The notes under the pieces: generated by a model | The model's database searches: none | What the model was told of the DNA's origin: nothing | The model's input: the letters and a program-made list of their open reading frames with translations, nothing else | Origin: Euryodendron excelsum | Lineage: Eukaryota > Streptophyta > Magnoliopsida > Ericales > Pentaphylacaceae | Length of the DNA stretch: 64,000 nucleotides | Assembly: GCA_033060915.1 (NCBI GenBank) | Contig: CM065397.1 | Location: forward strand, 34,489,501-34,553,500 | Direction of reading: 5' to 3' | Program-made: the position numbers and the translations under genes | In this document: piece by piece, positions 58,695-64,000 of the stretch | Layout: every line of letters starts with the position of its first letter | Numbering within the stretch: the stretch's first letter is position 1

Positions 58695-61600
58695 TGTCGC
58701 GCTCAGATTTTTGGCACTCGAGGAATATACACACAAGCGGAAAAAATATTGTACTCTCTCGTTAGAATTTATCCTCATAGAAGAATGAGTGCGACTAGGT
58801 TTGAATAGAAAATTAATTTGAATAATGGGCTTTTGAAAAACATTTGGTATCGCCACCTAACTTGATTAAGGTAAGTTAGGTCACTTAAAAACTAAGCACA
58901 TTCTAAAGACTAAACTTAGGGTTTTTGAAAATGGTTTCGAAAATACTTCCTCAAGAGAGGGTTTTTAAGAAAACAGGTTGTTTGGCAACATTTGAAAAAT
59001 ATTTAAGCCTTTTTTTAGAAAAATACTCCGGTTTTGGTCTTTCGAAAACAGTGATTCTAGGTTCGGAGGTTGGTTACGTGTAGGGAAGACGTACTAAGCC
59101 ATCACCCTACCCCGCCCTTGCGATACTTACATGTCTATTCACCCGAGATTCGCCTATGAGAGTCTTCAACTAACAAATGTCAAATCCTATCCACTTTAGA
59201 AAAGAATTTTGAAAATAAATTTAACATGATGCATGATATGCAAGTGGAAGAAAAGAAAGTTGGAAAATAGATTTGGAAAGAAATTGATTTGATTTAAAAA
59301 GAAATTTGGAAAGATAGAGTTGAAATTAGAAAGTTTTAGAAATTGAAAATAGAGATTTGGAAATAGAAATTTGGGATTGAAAGTTTGAAATAGATCATGG
59401 AATTAGAAGCTTGAAGAAGGTTGTGGAATTGGAGATTAGAAAGAAGTTGTGACTGCACCCATAAGGGTTGCCTACATATCCTTTTTGAGGAATCAGATCA
59501 GTCGTAGTTCGGACAAGAGTCTGATAGAAAATAGAAGATCTGATGTGGAAGAAGAAATTGAATTGGAATTTGAATTTGATTTAAACTTAGAATAGAATAT
59601 TGGAATTTGGAATTTGGAATTAGAAAGATTGGATTTTGATTTAGAAAGATAGAACTTGGAGGAAAGATTTGGACTTGTTTTTGGAAATATTGAGGTTTAG
59701 GAAACCTAGACTTAGGAAGGATAAGATTTAGAAAGGACTTGAGATTAAGAAAGACTTGACTCGAATGTTGGACTTGGAAGATTAAGGAATGATTGGATTT
59801 AAGAAAGATTCGAATTAGGAAAGTTTCAAAATAGGAAAGTTTCATTTTAGGAAAGTTTTGAAATAGGGAAGTTTTGAAATAGGAAAGATTTGAAAGTTGA
59901 AAAGTTTAGAATTTAGAAAGTTTTAGATTTGGAAAGATTTGAAGTTTAAGAAAGTTTTAACTTATGAAATGATTCGCTTTTAGAAAGTTTTAACTTAAGA
60001 AAGATTCAAAAGTTTCAAAAATTTGAGTTTTAGAAATACTTGAGATTAGAAAAGGTTTGAGTTTAAGAAAGATTTGAAACTTAGATTTGAAAAGTTTAAA
60101 TTTGGAAAGGTGTGAAATTAGGAAAGGGTTGGATTGGAAAGAATTTGGAAGTTTAAAGTTTAAGGAAATATTTAAATGTTTAAGTTTTGAAAACTTAAGG
60201 TTTAGGAAGGTATGAGATTAGGAAGGATTTGAATTAGGAAAGGTTTAAACTATGAAGGATTGAGATTCCTATTTTTCTAAACCAAATGATTGGATTTTGT
60301 TTCTAAAAAAGTGATTTGATTTTGTTTCCAAAAACGGAGGATCGTATCTAGTTTCCTAAATGGGAGATTGGATTTGATTACCTAAAGGGAAGATTTGATT
60401 TGGCATAGGATTGGAAAGAGAAGTTTTAAAAACCCTAGATTTGGAAGACTATAGTTTTGATGTAGAAAAATAGATTTTGGAAACCTAGGTTTTAAGGCAA
60501 GATTGGAAAACATGTTTTAAGAAAAGAAGTTAGGGTTTCCTAATCCTGGATTCTAAGGCTTGACTTGGACTCTAAGGAAGGAGATTTTGGACAATAAGCT
60601 TTTTTGAAATGAAGTTTTTTGGAAGGAAATCCTAAAGAGGAGTTTCTAGAAAGTGAGTTTTGAAGAGAGTTTTTAGAAAGATTTTTGGAAAGCTACACTT
60701 TGAGAGAGTTTTTGGAAAGAGATTTTGGGAAAGAGATTTTCAGAGAGAGTTGTTTACGAAGGAAACTCAAGGAGCGTTTTTAGAAAGTGAACTTTGAGGA
60801 GACTATTTTGGAAAGAACCTTTTGAAAAGTAGATTTTTGGAGGGAGAGATTTGAAAAGACAGTTTTTAGAAAGTATATAAAATATCTCACTTTCCTAAAG
60901 TGATTCGAACCATAAGAAGATTAGAACCACTTTAAAATATCGGTTTGAAAATAACGAGGATTTGAAAATATAGACCATATTGGTCACTTTAAATGTAACA
61001 ATTTCCTAAAGCAACCCTAACCATGAAAAGGCTAGAATCACCCTAGGGTTGTGATTTTGAAAATAAGTTTTGAAAAAGAAGATTTTGATGCAAGTTTGAA
61101 AACGATGTTAATGCAAGCTTTGAAAACGAACTTTAGAAGAATGTAAGATCATGATATGCACAATGCAAGTTGGGATCGTGAACATACAAGGTTAAAGGCT
61201 TCACCACATAATCAAGGGGCCCGAACGCACATGGTCTCCGGTTAGACTAAAAGAAAGCCCCCGACACGGTGACCCTCCAATAGCCTAATCCTATACATGG
61301 ACCGAGAAGTCCTTTGTTTCAAGCATGCAAGAAAGGGGGGGGGGGGGGGGGAAGAAAATGGGGGATTAAAATAGAATAAATCCAAAATGGGTTCAGAGAG
61401 AGAAGAGAGGGGGAAGATGCGTAAACTTAAATAGAAAGCCTACCTTGTGTCTTGTATATTTTGCTTTGCTTTGTGCGCTTTGCTTTGCTTCGGTCTTCGC
61501 TTCAGTCTTCAAGGACTTGTCTTAATCTTCGAAAGCTTCAGTTTACAGCACTTTAACTCGTCAATGGAGGCTTTAGAGGCTAGTGTATGAGTGTATAGGA

Positions 61601-63308
61601 GTGTATGTGAGTGTATAGGAGGCTAGGGTTTGTGTATGGAGGCTAGGGTTTGGAGAACCTAAGGAGACTAGGGTTTGGAGAGGCTATGAGCTCTGTATAT
61701 CGAATAATAGGGTTTTCAGACTGAGTTTGCAGACTTCTTTCACGCTGGAAGAGGCTCTTTGTTTATAGAGAGAAGAATGACTTGGCACATGTTGCAATGA
61801 CGCTAGGCCAAAAAACCTTTTGGCACCACTAGGACTGGCGCCAGCCACTTAGAAAATTTTTAAGGTCAGCAAGCAACGTATCTTGAGAAGATTTGGGCAC
61901 TTGTACTAGTGACTACCATGTAATTTTTAGCCTAACTTTACTAAGAGTGGCTCCAGAAGGTCTGGGAAGGATTTAAAGGACCATGAATGGTCCAGAAGGC
62001 CAGAAAGGGGCAGGAACCCTTAAAATAGGGTCCCAGGGGATAATGGACTTGAAAAAATATGTCAGGGTTTGTTGGAAGGGTTGACCGAGCCATTAGGGGC
62101 AAAACGGTCAATCAAGCCAAAAAGCTGCCGGGGCAGACTCAGAATGTCCCAAAAGAAGACTCGAGATTTAGAAACATTATTTAGAATGTTCCCAAAGGCT
62201 ACCGGTTCGATACCCAGAGTCGGTGTGGTCGAAAAAGCCGATCGGCCCACTAGGGGCAAAACGGTCATTTTACACTAGGTTTGTCGGAACTGACTCGAAA
62301 TGATCCGGAAAGATAATGGAAGGTTGAGACTACTATAAAAAGAATTCTCGGGAGATTACCAGTTTGATACCTGGAGCCGGTGTGGTCTCCGGGGCACTTG
62401 GATACGTAGGGGTAAAATGACCATCTTGACCGAAAGTCTCGGAATGGTCATCTTGACCGAAAGTCTCGGAATTGGCCCAAAACTAGCTAGAAAGCACCTA
62501 ATCATACCGGATCATCTCTAGGACGATCTTGGAAGGGTGGACTTACCGTTCTGAGGACTTAGGTACTTTTTAAAGAAACGTGACAGAAAATGGCCCTAGG
62601 GGCAGTTTGGTTATTTTTCACCGAAGTGGACTAGCAGGCACCGGTGTTGACCTGGGTTTTGAGTATTTCCACCACTCTGACGGCGTTCCCGTGATACAGG
62701 GTTTTGCTAGCAATTCCCTATATCGACCTTTTTGCGAGTATTTTCGCTACTCTGACGGTTGCAATGTTTGCGAGTACTTCCGCTACTCTAACGGTTCGCG
62801 ATCATTCTCGAGACTGCCTAATCTCAGGAAGCTGCTAAAGGGACTTAGCGCCTGAGGAATTAACTTTCTCAAAAGGCGTGCCGAAATGGACATTTCTACA
62901 TTGGTCGGCTAGCAGGTGCCAAAGGTGGAACGTTCTACCATCTTAGGGACTTGGGGTCTTGTCCCAGTCAACGGGTTTGAAGGGACTTACCCTTTCGAAG
63001 AAACTGTCGTTGAAAAATATGCCGGACAAGATAGACTTACCGTCTTGAGGAATCAACTTTCTCGAGAGAGGGATTGAAATTGGACTGGAAAAGGGGACTT
63101 ACCGTCTTCGGGAAGAAGCGCCTATGCAACACTCATAAGGGCATTTTGGTTATTTTGCCTCTATTTGGGCTTGGTGGACCTGTGAAGCGATTTGATTGAC
63201 GCGATTAGACTTGAAAAGTTGATTTGACTGATAATATATCCACATTGACTTGAATACAAGTCTGGACGGACTGTAGACTGCCGAGCGAGCAAAAATAAAA
63301 TGCTTACA
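58695..63308 (-). repeat. LTR F, solo LTR (4.61 kb) inserted in LTR E
   Basis: Runs from TGTCGCGCTC (58695) to GCTTACA (63308). LTR E sequence stops at 58694 and resumes at 63309 with the continuing reading CGAGAAACATGCC. The flanking 5 bp are TGAGA and CGAGA, a target duplication with one later change. It has no internal region, so it formed by LTR-LTR recombination. It carries a 17-base G run (61335-61351), a weakened TATA (CTATAAAC at about 61761-61768) and a 27-bp tandem duplication at 62418-62471. Confidence 0.88.
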
Positions 63309-64000
63309 CGAGAAACATGCCAGAAATGGCCTCAGGGGCAGTTTGGTCATTTTTTTACCAAAGTGGGCTAGCAGGCATCGGTGTTGACCTGGGTTTTGAG
63401 TGTTTCCGTCACTCAGACGATGGTCCCATGATATTGGGGTTTGTTGGCAATTCCCTATATTGAACTGTTTGCGAGTGTTTCCGTCACTCTAACGATTGTG
63501 ATGTTTACTAGTATTTCCATTACTCTAACGGGTCGCGATCATTCCAGAGACTGTCTAATCTCTAGAAGCTGCTAGGTCGACTTAGCACCTGAGGAATTAA
63601 CTTTCTCGAAAGATGTACCGAAACAGACATTGCTTCATTGGCGGCCTAGCAGGTGCCAAAGGTGGACCGTTCTACCATCTCTGGGACTTGAGGTCTCGTT
63701 TCGAACGACGGGTTTGAAGGGACTTACTATTCCAAAGAGTTTTTTCGAAAACGTGCCAGATAGGAATGACTTACCCTCTCAAGGAATCAACTTTCTCGTG
63801 TGTGCTAGATTTAATTGGAATTGGAACTGTACCTGAAAATAGGAGGGGACTTACCGTCTTCGAGAAGACGTGGCCACTAGAATGGGACCAAACAATGCCC
63901 CCGAGGGCATTTTGGTCATTTTGCCTCTATTTGGGCCCAAAGGGCCCGCGAAGCGATTGATTGACGGGATTAAACTTGAAAAATTGAGTTGACTCTGAAC
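63309..64000 (-). repeat. LTR E, right segment
   Basis: Continues LTR E after LTR F, starting with the second target-duplication copy CGAGA. Aligns to LTR D 44380-45067; about 73 bp remain to the LTR terminus outside the window. Confidence 0.85.

Larger units (their letters stand above)
7891..64000 (-). mobile_element. Outer Tat-like array: LTR A, internal, LTR D, internal, LTR E
   Basis: Three family LTRs (7891-12359, 40344-45140, 53067 to beyond 64000) flank two internals of the same subfamily (12360-16576 plus 36619-40343; 45141-53066). Primer sites occur next to both LTR D and LTR E, and polypurine tracts next to both LTR A and LTR D, all reading on the minus strand. LTR D has no target-site ends of its own, so this is a tandem array of the kind produced by unequal recombination between LTRs. 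By alignment to LTR D, LTR E should end about 73 bp beyond the window. Confidence 0.8.

Overview
This window is plant nuclear DNA made almost entirely of nested LTR retrotransposons; I see no ordinary host gene. Evidence for a plant: tRNA-iMet-type and Tat-type primer binding sites, a SIRE-like Copia gag, an Athila/Tat-type Gypsy LTR, spliceosomal introns with a TACTAAC branch point, and premature stops of the C-to-T (CAG to TAG, CGA to TGA) type expected in methylated plant repeats. The species cannot be named from the sequence.

Layout. 1-2257: 3' part and LTR of an Athila/Tat-type Gypsy element (+). 2278-7217: a SIRE-like Copia element (+) reduced to a broken gag between a truncated 5' LTR and a 3' LTR. 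7218-7806: nothing recognisable. 7807-64000: one family of Tat-like Gypsy elements with giant LTRs (4.5-5.9 kb), all on the minus strand. An outer array runs LTR A (7891-12359), internal region, LTR D (40344-45140), internal region, LTR E (from 53067 past the window end), so three LTRs flank two internals. Into the first internal a complete 20-kb relative (element 2, 16577-36613; LTR B and LTR C) has inserted with a 5-bp ATTAC duplication. LTR E carries two later insertions: a 1.54-kb LTR-type element (54075-55616, CTTAG duplication) and a 4.6-kb solo LTR of the same family (LTR F, 58695-63308).

Internal organisation, read on the minus strand: 5' LTR; primer site resembling TGGCGACTC-CNCTNGGG; leader with a 38-codon upstream ORF and a probable short intron; Tat-type gag polyprotein ending at a conserved stop; a lysine-rich ORF of unknown function; polypurine tract AAAAAGAGGGGCAGC; 3' LTR. 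No protease, reverse transcriptase, RNase H or integrase is recognisable, so the family looks non-autonomous. Between the lysine-rich ORF and the 3' LTR, on the opposite strand, each internal carries a spliced gene for a plant-mobile-domain (PMD)-like protein: a 5' non-coding exon, a 0.9-1.0 kb intron, a main exon of about 1.67 kb, an 87-88 bp intron and a short acidic last exon.

The most notable system is this antisense PMD gene plus its promoter. Perfect GGCGCC palindromes sit just upstream of both the LTR TATA box (minus) and the antisense gene (plus), and U3 is packed with repeated short modules (81-bp and 156-bp repeats). Extra antisense ORFs, some with transposon-associated domains, are known in Tat-lineage elements; the paired-promoter architecture and the link to the motif arrays are inference. 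All copies here are decayed by stops and frameshifts.
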